A program made the position numbers and the translations under genes. The notes beneath the pieces were generated by a model. It was not told the origin of the DNA. It was given only the letters and a program-made list of their open reading frames with translations, and did not search any database. From Rhizophagus irregularis (taxonomy: Eukaryota > Glomeromycota > Glomeromycetes > Glomerales > Glomeraceae), in assembly GCF_026210795.1 (NCBI RefSeq), contig NC_089442.1, forward strand, positions 2,666,001 through 2,730,000: a stretch of DNA of 64,000 nucleotides, given 5' to 3'. Shown in pieces: positions 43,261 to 51,594 of the stretch. Positions within the stretch are counted from its first letter, which is position 1. Each line of letters begins with the position of its first letter.

Positions 43261-44783
43261 CCATGCTTGATTTTTCACCCGCCCAATGCCTGATAGTTTA
43301 GTCCAGCTCGGCTTGCCATATGTCCATTTTACTTTCGAGCCCACATTCGTTTAGGTAGAACGCTAAACTGCTCTTTTCGGCCTTAGAATATAATTTCATA
43401 AAGCAAGGTCGGACATCAATAGCTACACATCCCGGGGTATTGAGATGCTTTGAATGAAATGGCATATCATTAACCTTTATCTTGTTATATTGGTATTGCC
43501 ATTTTGTAATTTTTTCCAGGCTCAATGGCTTTAATGACATTTGATTGAACATCCTTTCGAGAACTCCCAGCTTCTTAGCTTTCTCCACAATAAATCGCCA
43601 ATCATATTGAGAATCATTAAATCCTATTTGTATATCTGGGGATAATAGTTCCCGACACAAGGCGAAAGCTTTTAGCAAATTGGTTTGGGATCCACATATA
43701 ATCGTGATCCAGTTAGGATCTGGCGCAGTTTCAACATCTACGAGACAGATTTGTTTTAATGGATTAGGGTCATCTTTCCAATGAACTGACATGCAAATCA
43801 TGAACACGTTAGATTCATCGCTCTGCGCAGTAGGAAATTTACCTAGTCCAAGCGAACTATATGTCTCTATGTCCCATGTGAGAACTAGAGTCCGGTCCCG
43901 TAAAAGGGCCAAAGAGAATAATGGATTATTATAATCGTCCTCACTTGTTGGATTGTAATTATTCACAGAAACTTGGAAGAGATGAGTACCCCCTTGAATG
44001 TATTCGTGAAAATAATTACTTAATGTTACCCAACTTGAAAGAGGTAATCTTTTTTCACGGGCTACTTTGCGGTAATAATATATTGGGGTTAGATCATCAG
44101 AAGCTGTACGGATACCGACTTCACGAACTGCCTTTAACGCATTATACCGGTCAAATTGATTCCAAGTAATAATACGTATATATAATTTTTTCTCTGTATG
44201 ATATCCTTGAAGTGGGAAAGCACTAATATTCTCAATCCCAAATTTTGATGTACCTTTGAGAGTATTGGATAATATATTTACTAATCTGATCTTAAATGTA
44301 GATAGTGGCATCTCTTCAGGTACTTCGACATCAAAGAAGGGCTTAATGCCTGTAATTTTTACGACTGCTTTTTGTCCATTAATCAAAGTACCAGTAATAC
44401 GCAAAATATAGGAGGAGATACCATTTACATATTCGGAGGTATCATCACTAACTTCAGTAGGCATAAAATGTATGTGTTGCTTGTCAGATAGGCTTTGTTG
44501 GAGTATAGCAGTCATCCCGTTATCATATTCCGCTACGATCTCATTACGTGATGGAACACCGGCTAAATAGCTGGCGCCGTCGTAGCGGAGGGCTGGGGCG
44601 GTTCCGGTGCGATCAGTTTGGTTGGAAATAGTTGAGGTATGCATGATGTTAGTTTGAAAATGTTTATATTACTTTATAAAATTCGAAAATGTTTAATTTA
44701 TTTTTTTCGGTAGATGCAAAAAGAAACGATAGCGAACTTATTAAACGAATCGAAAAAGAAGGGCAACAGGATATACATCAAAA

Positions 44784-44835
44784 GGATAAGTCTTCTCTGT
44801 AATCATTATATAAAATATTGGAAGAAGACTTATCC
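44784..44835. promoter_or_regulatory. AT-loop hairpin in the right TIR (partner of 1233-1284)
   Basis: Arms ggataagtcttct (44784-44796) and its complement (44823-44835) are fully conserved with the left TIR copy. Confidence 0.55.
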
Positions 44836-45206
44836 TATGTAGCCGGATATGATATGACAGCTAGGGTAGGTAAGAGCGCAAAATATTGGCAGAAGGCTAC
44901 ACTTTTCTAGATATGTACTTGGGTATGGAAGGCCTAGTCAGAATCAATATATACCACCTATACCGGCAATCGAAATTGGCATACTTGTACCAGCCATCAA
45001 GAAGAAAGGCAATCGGGTATATACTTTTAGATGGGGGTAACTTCGGAATTATTATATAAAATATTGGAAGAAGCCCCATCTTCCTAGATATGTACTCGGT
45101 ATGGTATAAATAGGCTGGCTATGATAATACATATCGCACCTCCAACCAATGGGACGTGAAATTGGAGCAAATCGTAAATAAAAGGCAAGCGGTTGTATCT
45201 GAAAAA

Positions 45207-45255
45207 GGGTAGGTAAGTGCTAATTTATTATATAAATATTAGCACTTGCCTACCC
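45207..45255. promoter_or_regulatory. AT-loop hairpin in the right TIR (partner of 811-860)
   Basis: Arms gggtaggtaagtgct (45207-45221) and agcacttgcctaccc (45241-45255) pair at 14 of 15 positions around an AT-only loop. The arms differ slightly from the left copy while pairing is kept. Confidence 0.55.
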
Positions 45256-46129
45256 TATCACTAGTATGTATCCGGATGTGGCATAAAGGCTTCATCACGA
45301 TGGTATGTATCCAGACATATGTGGTATATGTACTCGGGAATGGTATAGATGGGCCAGCCACAATAATACATATCGCATCTCCAACTTCGGATATGAAATA
45401 GGCATACATGTACCGGCATATGGGGTGAACTAATAGAACTATACTAATACATTACCACTTCTATGACGCTACTATGGTGGATCCCAGCGGATCATCCTAA
45501 AATCGGGTGACCAAAAATCGGTCATCATAGTGCCAGCCAAAACTAACCAATATGTTATATGACGGAGGGTGTTCTGTCACCGGAACAGTATCACGTAACT
45601 ATGGCGCAGTAAGGCGCAGTCGAGATTCGCTCCATAATTTCGGCCAGCACTATTCCACAATTTCAGCCAGATCTTTGGATATAATGATTCGGCATCCAAG
45701 CTAGCATAAAACTAATTCAGAATTGGCAACTAATAGAATCACTTTAGTTCCATGCCAGTTCCTCAACAGTTCCATGACAGTTCCATGACACCATCATGGC
45801 ACCATCGTGTAGCCAAGCTGGATTCTTAAATCGGACTCCAAAAAGATCAGCCGGAATTATAGCATAGTGTCAGCCGAAATTAAACGCAAATTTACTGCGC
45901 CACCTGACACGATATTTTTTTTTACACTATTTCAGCATCTAGAAAGGCAACCAAATAGGCGCAAAGGGTAAGTACTCCAATATAGAATCCAGCACCCAAT
46001 CAGGCGCAGGAGGTCAGTACCTCGATATAAACCAGGTATCCAAACAACTACAGAAGGTCAAGAACTCCATTGTATAATTTAGCAAACAAATGACTCAGAA
46101 ACAAGAAGAATAGCGTGGTATTTAGATTA

Positions 46130-46450
46130 TTTGTGTGTGGTAATTAGATTATATTGTGGTAATAAAAAGTATATTAGCACAAAAATACGAATATCAAGAA
46201 AGGCTTAAAGATATAGCTAGAATGTAAAAGCGATATAAGAAATAATAAAATGTTAGATTACATGTGGTATTTAGACCACATCATTTAGATCATATGTGGT
46301 AATTAGATTACATTATTTAGATCGTATGTGGTATTCAGATTATATGTGATATTTAGATTATATGTGGTATTCAGATTATATGTGATATTTAGATCATATG
46401 CGGTATTCAGATTATATGTGATATTTAGATTACATGTGGTACTATAATCT
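46130..46450 (+). repeat. Array of short agattatatgtggtatt-like repeats
   Basis: About 15 degenerate units of 18-20 bases (agattatatgtggtattc, agattatatgtgatattt). The inverse of this unit also occurs in the 5' region of the gene at 6504 (about 6448-6503). Confidence 0.8.
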
Positions 46451-46456
46451 AGGGTA

Positions 46457-46504
46457 AGTGGGATACCACATGTGATATAATTATATCACATGTGGTATCC
46501 CACT
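46457..46504. repeat. Perfect 48-bp palindrome
   Basis: Every base from 46457 to 46480 pairs with 46504 back to 46481, with no loop. The inner part is tgtgatataattatatcaca and the outer part carries ggtatcccac. It closes the short-repeat array just outside the giant element's TIR. Confidence 0.95.
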
Positions 46505-46770
46505 ACACGGATCCTATGCCATTTAATGCGAGTCCCAGCATCAAGTTATTTCTTTGCTCTCTTTTTTAAGTTTAATGCTTAATTTTCTTTATTACAAGCC
46601 AGATAGAGGCTAATGAGGAAAAAATCCAGAAACTTTTATATGAAGTAAACCAGTGTAATTTACAAATTAATTCCTTAGAAAACCAACTTGGCTTACATGC
46701 ATAGAGAAAAAATAGACAAGTTAAAGATAGAACTTAAAAAATTGTTATTATCATTTGAAGTTAAAGGAAT
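46505..46770. other. Spacer with a weak coiled-coil-like stretch
   Basis: Bases about 46605-46704 read as ANEEKIQKLLYEVNQCNLQ and following residues after an acceptor-like ttacaag, but no start, partner exon or homologue is visible. Probably a gene scrap. Confidence 0.3.
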
Positions 46771-46774
46771 AAGC

Positions 46775-47331
46775 AAGACATGCATATACATAGAGTAATA
46801 AATTTAATGGAGAATTGGGCCGATTTTTTCGTTAGAAATATTTAGTAATACAGTAGAAAAGCAAACATAAAGTAGACATGTATATACATAGAGAAATAAA
46901 TCTAATGGAAAATGGGAAGATGCCCAATGCACATTAGAGGTTATTATGTAGCCAAGTATTACGAAAAATTGAAAGATAAAGCAAAACCTAGTAAAATTGC
47001 AAACATGAAGTAGACATGTATATACATAGAGAAATAAATTTAACAGAAAATTGGGCCAATTTTTTTGTTAGAAATATTTAGTAATACAGTAGAAAAGCAA
47101 ACATGAAGTAGACATGTATATACATAGAGAAATAAATTTAACAGAAAATTGGGCCAATTTTTTTGTTAGAAATATTTAGTAATACAGTAGAAAAGCAAAC
47201 ATGAAGTAGACATGTATATACATAGAGAAATAAATCTAACAGAAAATGAATCTAACTGAAATAAATCTAACAGAGAATTGGGCCAATTTTTTTGTTAGAA
47301 ATATTTAATAATACAGTAGAAGTGTAGACAT
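46775..47331 (+). repeat. 98-bp tandem repeats
   Basis: The unit holds aaacatgaagtagacatgta, then gagaaataaatttaacag, then ttgggccaattttttt and a gtaatacagtagaaaagc end. Exact copies start at 47001, 47099 and 47197; more diverged copies precede 47001 and a disrupted one follows. The target site of the next transposon lies in the last unit. Confidence 0.85.
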
Positions 47332-47378
47332 GTATATACAGGACCCCGGACATCACATATATAACTCACATTTGAGTT

Positions 47379-48207
47379 AAGACCCAGAAATATATATACA
47401 GGGGTAGGGTACACAGATGCGTCGCCATCATAGTGAAATTAGAAAAAGTAAAGTTTTGATTTACATACAATCTAAGAATTTTCCATCCATAGTTAGGTCA
47501 TCAAAATTGCGTATTTTTTATCAAAATTTTTATATGTAAAAAATTAGTTTGCGTATTTTTGGCCTAAATTTGGCTAATCTTATATATTTACTGTACATTA
47601 ACCGCATTGTAATATTTAATATTAATTGAAGGGTTTAAAAAGTTAAATTTTAGAAAAATATTATTAAAAAAATGGTAAATTAGAATAAATTCTATTTTTT
47701 TCACATTAGTATTTGGTTTTATAAATAATATAGAAGTCATGATAAAATAATTAATAACTTAATGTCTGAAATTTTATTTGCGTATTTTTGCAGGATTTTC
47801 AATATCAGGTGTCAATTATGCGTACTACTCATATAAAAAGTTTCTGCGTACAGCTCATAGTAAATTGAAGAGCTGTGAACACTTTGCGGTCGACTCTAAC
47901 CTGAGGTAGTGTAGACTGGGAGCATAGACGACCAATGCATTACCCCCTTAGGGGAGGGTTAGAGGTGTAGATATAGGGTGGTCCCAACTATGTTGGGCCA
48001 CCCTATATCTCTAGGACAGAATTCGTCACGCTTTGGGGTGGCTTGACGTGTAGTGATAGAATTACATATAGACTCATTTTATGTTGTTCGCGTAATTGAA
48101 TCTACCGTTTCGCTTTTCTGTTTTCTAAAAATAAAAATAAAAATAAAACAGCTCATAGTAAAAAAAATTTTTGCCACCTGACCCTTATATATATATTTCT
48201 GGGTCCT
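47379..48207. mobile_element. Nested non-autonomous DNA transposon, 829 bp
   Basis: Ends aagacccagaaatatata and tatatatttctgggtcct are inverted, and the flanks repeat tttgagtt (47371-47378 and 48208-48215). It inserted into the 47340-48816 element, about 30 bases inside its left end, and itself holds a SINE-like copy. Confidence 0.75.
47865..48147 (+). mobile_element. SINE-like retroposon
   Basis: A 283-bp body is flanked by an exact 15-base direct repeat, acagctcatagtaaa (47850-47864 and 48148-48162). The body ends in an aaaat-type tail (aaaaataaaaataaaaataa). A ggtcgactctaacc stretch near the 5' end is a loose match to a pol III B box. A hairpin (agatatagggtgg with ccaccctatatct) lies near 47967-48011. 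Target duplication plus an A-rich tail is the mark of LINE-driven retroposition. Confidence 0.7.
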
Positions 48208-48849
48208 TTTGAGTTTTAGCAAATTCAATCAAAATTAGGTTAAACTCATAATTTTAGAAAGAGCAAATTGATTGAAAATTAATTAATAGTCATAATTATG
48301 AGTTTTAGCAAATTGTATTGATTTTACAAAGTCATATTTTATATTTGAGTAAATTGGTACTTTTTTTTAAATTTAACTTATCCTTTGTTTTTAACTTTAT
48401 AAATAATATTTTTAAAAATATTAGTTTCGGGGTCCGGGTCATATTTTGGCCAAAATTAAGTATAATTCCGGCCAAAATTAAGCATAATGCGGGCCAAAAA
48501 CTGTCCGTTTAGTTTCGCAACATTTTATTTTTTAATAATTATTTATTTAATTTATTATTTTTATTAATTATTATTTTATCTATAATCTACATATTTTAAT
48601 TATAAAAATTGGCAGTTTAATTTATATTAATCATTTATTTTTTTATTAATAATAAAAAAAAGATTATTAACTCATATTTTGAGTTTTAGCAAATTAGTAT
48701 AGATTTGAAATGTGATAATTTGATTTTTAGCAAATTAGGTCTATTTTAGTAGGAGCAAAAAGTACTTAAATTCATGCAGATCAATTATGAGTTATATATG
48801 TGATGTTCGGGGTCCTGTATATACATAGAGAAATACTTTACAAAAACCT

Positions 48850-49500
48850 TAAATTTTTAAACAATACCAAATTGATATAGTAATGATGTTAAATATATAT
48901 GATCGTAATAATATCGATTTGCAAATGATATCATTATGATATTGCAATGATATTATTTCGATATTAATTCAATATATCGAAATGATATCATAAAGATATT
49001 TGCTTGAAAAGATATCAGATCGATATTATCTTGATATTGTTATAACAACAATAATTTTTTTGAAAAATAGGAAATAAATACAATATTAATAAGATATCAT
49101 TTCAATATTAATTCAATATCAATACGACATCATAAAGATATCACTTTATAATTATCTAATCGACATCATATCGACATTGACAAAATAACGAATCGATGCC
49201 ATTTAATTTGATATTGTTAAAATAATAATAAATTTTTTAATAAATGCAATATCAATATAATATTATTTTAACATTAATTCAGTATCAAAACAATATCGTA
49301 AAGATATCACTTTATAATTATCTAATTGACATCTTATCAATATCAACAAAATAGCGAATCAACATTATTTTGATATTGTTAAAATAATAAATTTTTAAAA
49401 ATGTAGTATAAATTTTATATATTGATATAATATCGTTTCAATATTAATTTAATATCAAAAAGATATCATAAAGATATTATTACTTTTAAAATATTAATAT
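48850..49500. repeat. AT-rich field of diverged gatatca-type repeats
   Basis: The words gatatcat, aatatcaat and tcgatattaattcaat recur in both orientations about every 15-25 bases across the stretch. No gene. It may be old satellite or a heap of MITE remnants. Confidence 0.6.
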
Positions 49501-50135
49501 CGTTAAATTCAATTTTATAATATTTTAATAATATGTAACCTAATTTAAAAGTTAATTTAAATAGATCAAAGTTATTATTATTTATTACAATACAATTTTA
49601 ATTAAATATAAATAAAGTATGTATTAGTTCAAACTGAATATTATACAACAGATCAATAGTAATTCTATAATAAATTAATTCAATAAATTAAAAGCATGAG
49701 TTAAATACAATAGGAATCTAAAAAATTAATGATTGTAAGTCAAAACATTATGCTTTTAATACTCAAGAATCATAATTCATCAACCTAAAGTTGAGGATTA
49801 ACCGGGTACCTTGCTTTAGATTCAGCGACATTGCCCAAATTGGATGGGGTGTCACAGGTACGCTTTAAGAAGACTCATTATGACTCTCTTGTAAAAAAGA
49901 TAAGTATATTCAAAAATATCAAACATGAATTCACCTTAGAAGTTTGGTGGGAAACCCCTATAAACAACTGCAGTTTCATCATTACCAAAATCATTGAACT
50001 TAGAGATACAATGAAAAGTTTATGAGAATGACGGCTTTTAAAAAAAAAATACAAATATATTCTCAACTTTGACAATGCACCCTTATTCTTTGGCCTGGAA
50101 TTCTCATATGACAAAATTATTGTTATTTGTAATTT
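49501..50135. other. AT-rich, gene-poor
   Basis: A 64-residue open frame at 49831-50025 (beginning MPKLDGVSQVRFKKTHYD) is not low-complexity and could be a scrap of a gene, but nothing around it supports a complete one. Confidence 0.35.
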
Positions 50136-50414
50136 CACTGGTAAAAAAATGATTTATCCTACACATATCTTACACATATTGGGTATTCAAAATGTAGAAA
50201 ATCATACACAAATAATACACATATCATACACATATCGGGTACTAATATATATATCATATATATATCAGGTACCTGATAGGTATACTATATATATAAGTAC
50301 CCGATATGTGTATGATATGTGTATTATTTGTATATGATTTTCTACATTTTGAGTACCCGATATAAGTAAGATATGTGTAGGATATGTGTAGGATAGACCA
50401 TTTTCTTACCAGTG
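50136..50414. mobile_element. Foldback MITE, 279 bp
   Basis: The element is almost entirely one inverted repeat. It starts cactggtaa and ends ttaccagtg, and both halves carry atcctacacatatc, gggta and aaaatgtagaaaatcata. The flanking ttt on both sides may be a 3-bp target copy. CACTG ends with 3-bp duplications would fit CACTA/EnSpm, but mariner-type is not excluded. Confidence 0.75.
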
Positions 50415-50885
50415 TTTGATTCATTGAATCCACCATAAATTGCCAGGTAAAGCGAACTTTTATTAAACAACCATAGTTTTATCAACAAACGTTGCAATAT
50501 GTTTGGATGAATGACAACCTGTTTAATAAATTTTAAATGGGCAAACGTGATCCTAAAACCCATTACAAGGTAGGCTGCAAGGAGTGCAAAGCAACCTACC
50601 TAACCTACGAGTGGGTCTAAGGATTAGAGAATCAATTATACACCAAATACACACAAGTTGGTATGGAGTTAAAGTCTTACAAACTAAAAATTATTTTTGC
50701 CACTTATTTCTCCAATAATTAATGTTATAAAAAAGTTACTTACGATTTAAGCCTTCTTAATTATATATAAAATGATACTTTAAACAGACAGAGCTCATGA
50801 TATATGAGAATATCCCATCATGCCTATTTTAACCCTTGATTAAAGGATTTTTGTTGCGTTATCAAACTGATTATATAAGTTTTAT
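50415..50885. other. Gene-poor, nothing supported
   Basis: A short imperfect repeat (gcaacctacctaacctacgag) lies near 50600. No coding stretch, RNA or transposon end recognised. Confidence 0.4.
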
Positions 50886-50888
50886 GCC

Positions 50889-51080
50889 TATACAGTCAAC
50901 TCCCTCTATAGTCACTCCCGTTATAGTCACATTCTACTATATAGTCACACCAGTTGAGTGTTCAAAACACTTTATTATTAAAATCTATCCTATATAGTCA
51001 CAATCTATCTATAGTCACTATCACACCTATCCTCAAAAATCTTATATTAAAAAGAACCGTTTATAATCACAGTTATATAA
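50889..51080 (+). mobile_element. Pogo/Tigger-like transposon end (remnant)
   Basis: tacagtcaactccctctata and six further tatagtcac units within 120 bases match the look of pogo-family ends, which start CAGT after a TA target and repeat their transposase site. No second end or transposase is present. Confidence 0.45.
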
Positions 51081-51373
51081 AGAATATATTAAATAACTTG
51101 GCATCTAATAATCGTACAAAGATGTATCATTATACTTGCCGTCCAAACTAGAATCTTCCAAACGTCCACCCAAACCCAAATCCCATGGGATTTGGGCGGA
51201 ATGTCAAAAATGGAAAAATTAAGTTTGGGCGACCATAATCCCAAACCTTGGACAAACTGGACAAATCTGGACAAACCGGAAAAATCCCAAACCCAAACTG
51301 GACAAATTCCGTCCAATTCTGGACAAACTGGACAAATTCCAATCAAAAGTCAAAACCTGAATTTATTATGAAT

Positions 51374-51594
51374 GATAATTTTATTTTTTTATTATTTATG
51401 TATTTATTTAATCACGTTATAACAAAAATTATACAATAATATTAGTAAAGTTAATAAAACTGTCCATATATTAATCATCTTGCAATTTTATTTTTTTATT
51501 ATTTATGTATTTATTTAATTACGTTATAACAAAAATTATACAATAATATTAGTAAAGTTAATAAAACTGTCCATATATTAATCATCTTGCAATA
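51374..51594 (+). repeat. 110-bp tandem duplication at the hAT 3' end
   Basis: Two nearly identical copies (about 51374-51484 and 51485-51594) share cacgttataacaaaaa or tacgttataacaaaaa and atattaatcatcttgcaa. The second includes the end of the transposase gene. Confidence 0.85.

Larger units (their letters stand above)
38971..43319. mobile_element. 4.35 kb non-autonomous foldback transposon, probably hAT-mobilised
   Basis: Its ends are inverted (atggcaagccgag at 38971, complement ending 43319) and it is flanked by an 8-bp duplication atgtccat (38963-38970 and 43320-43327), the hAT size. Nearly the whole element is one giant inverted repeat: 39000-40440 pairs with 41690-43290. Each arm has a subterminal array of about 20-bp units (atcaagcacgtacagataaa and variants) followed by about 1 kb of T-rich or A-rich sequence. 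The unpaired centre carries a minisatellite (41030-41680). No transposase is encoded. It is inserted in the polymerase gene of the giant element. Confidence 0.85.
36472..44644 (-). pseudogene. Family B DNA polymerase, RNA-primed type, split by a transposon
   Basis: The gene starts inside the right TIR at 44644. Its N-terminal domain has GIKPFFDVEVPE, like delta-type polymerases. Proofreading motifs include LVLTWDIETYSS and IQIGFNDSQYDWRFI. On the far side of the insertion the polymerase motifs are TGLDFGSLYPSLIMTYNL (A), QNAIKVYMNSFYGTAG (B) and IKYGDTDSLYL (C). An acidic linker and a helical C-terminal domain end it. The N-terminal domain and the presence of an encoded primase point to RNA-primed rather than protein-primed synthesis. 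A 4349-bp transposon (38971-43319, 8-bp target duplication) interrupts it. The leader of 22 residues is shared with the primase-helicase at the opposite end. Treated as a fossil with this one insertion seen. Confidence 0.85.
1..46074. mobile_element. Giant TIR-bounded, virus-like DNA element (Polinton/Maverick-like or large-DNA-virus-like fossil)
   Basis: The two ends are inverted repeats of about 1.5 kb (1-1489 and 44579-46074). Between them lie a primase/origin-binding helicase, a family B DNA polymerase, an A32-type packaging ATPase, a DDE integrase, a Gag-like protein with a retropepsin-like protein, and a coiled-coil membrane protein. Integrase, ATPase, PolB and TIRs together are the Polinton/Maverick signature. 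However, the polymerase looks RNA-primed and is paired with its own primase, as in large DNA viruses. Several core genes are broken (about eight breaks overall) and a 4.35 kb transposon sits in the polymerase gene, so this copy is a fossil. The outer TIR halves match at roughly nine bases in ten by eye while the inner halves are nearly identical, suggesting a moderate age or partial conversion. The TIR begins at base 1, so the true left end may lie outside the window. Membership of every cargo gene is inferred from position. Confidence 0.8.
44579..46074 (-). repeat. Right terminal inverted repeat of the giant element
   Basis: The inverted copy of 1-1489. It includes the promoter and first 22 codons of the polymerase gene, the two hairpins (44784-44835 and 45207-45255) and the cgaaaaaaat motif (read on the gene strand) near 44700. 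Similarity to the left end stops at base 46074 only because the window starts there. Confidence 0.9.
47340..48816. mobile_element. Non-autonomous DNA transposon with AGGACCCC ends, 1477 bp
   Basis: The ends are inverted for about 28 bases (aggaccccgg and acatcacatatataactca; complement ending 48816). The 8-bp target duplication gtatatac is at 47332-47339 and 48817-48824. No transposase. A second element of the same end type (47379-48207) is nested in it. Target size suggests a hAT-type transposase. Confidence 0.8.

Noticed and set aside
36472-44644. Protein-primed polymerase of classical Polintons
   Set aside because: The N-terminal GIKPFFDVEVPE region and an encoded primase fit an RNA-primed PolB better, and no terminal-protein region was noticed.
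46605-46704. Exon of a coiled-coil gene
   Set aside because: Only about 33 residues, with no start, donor or partner exon in view.
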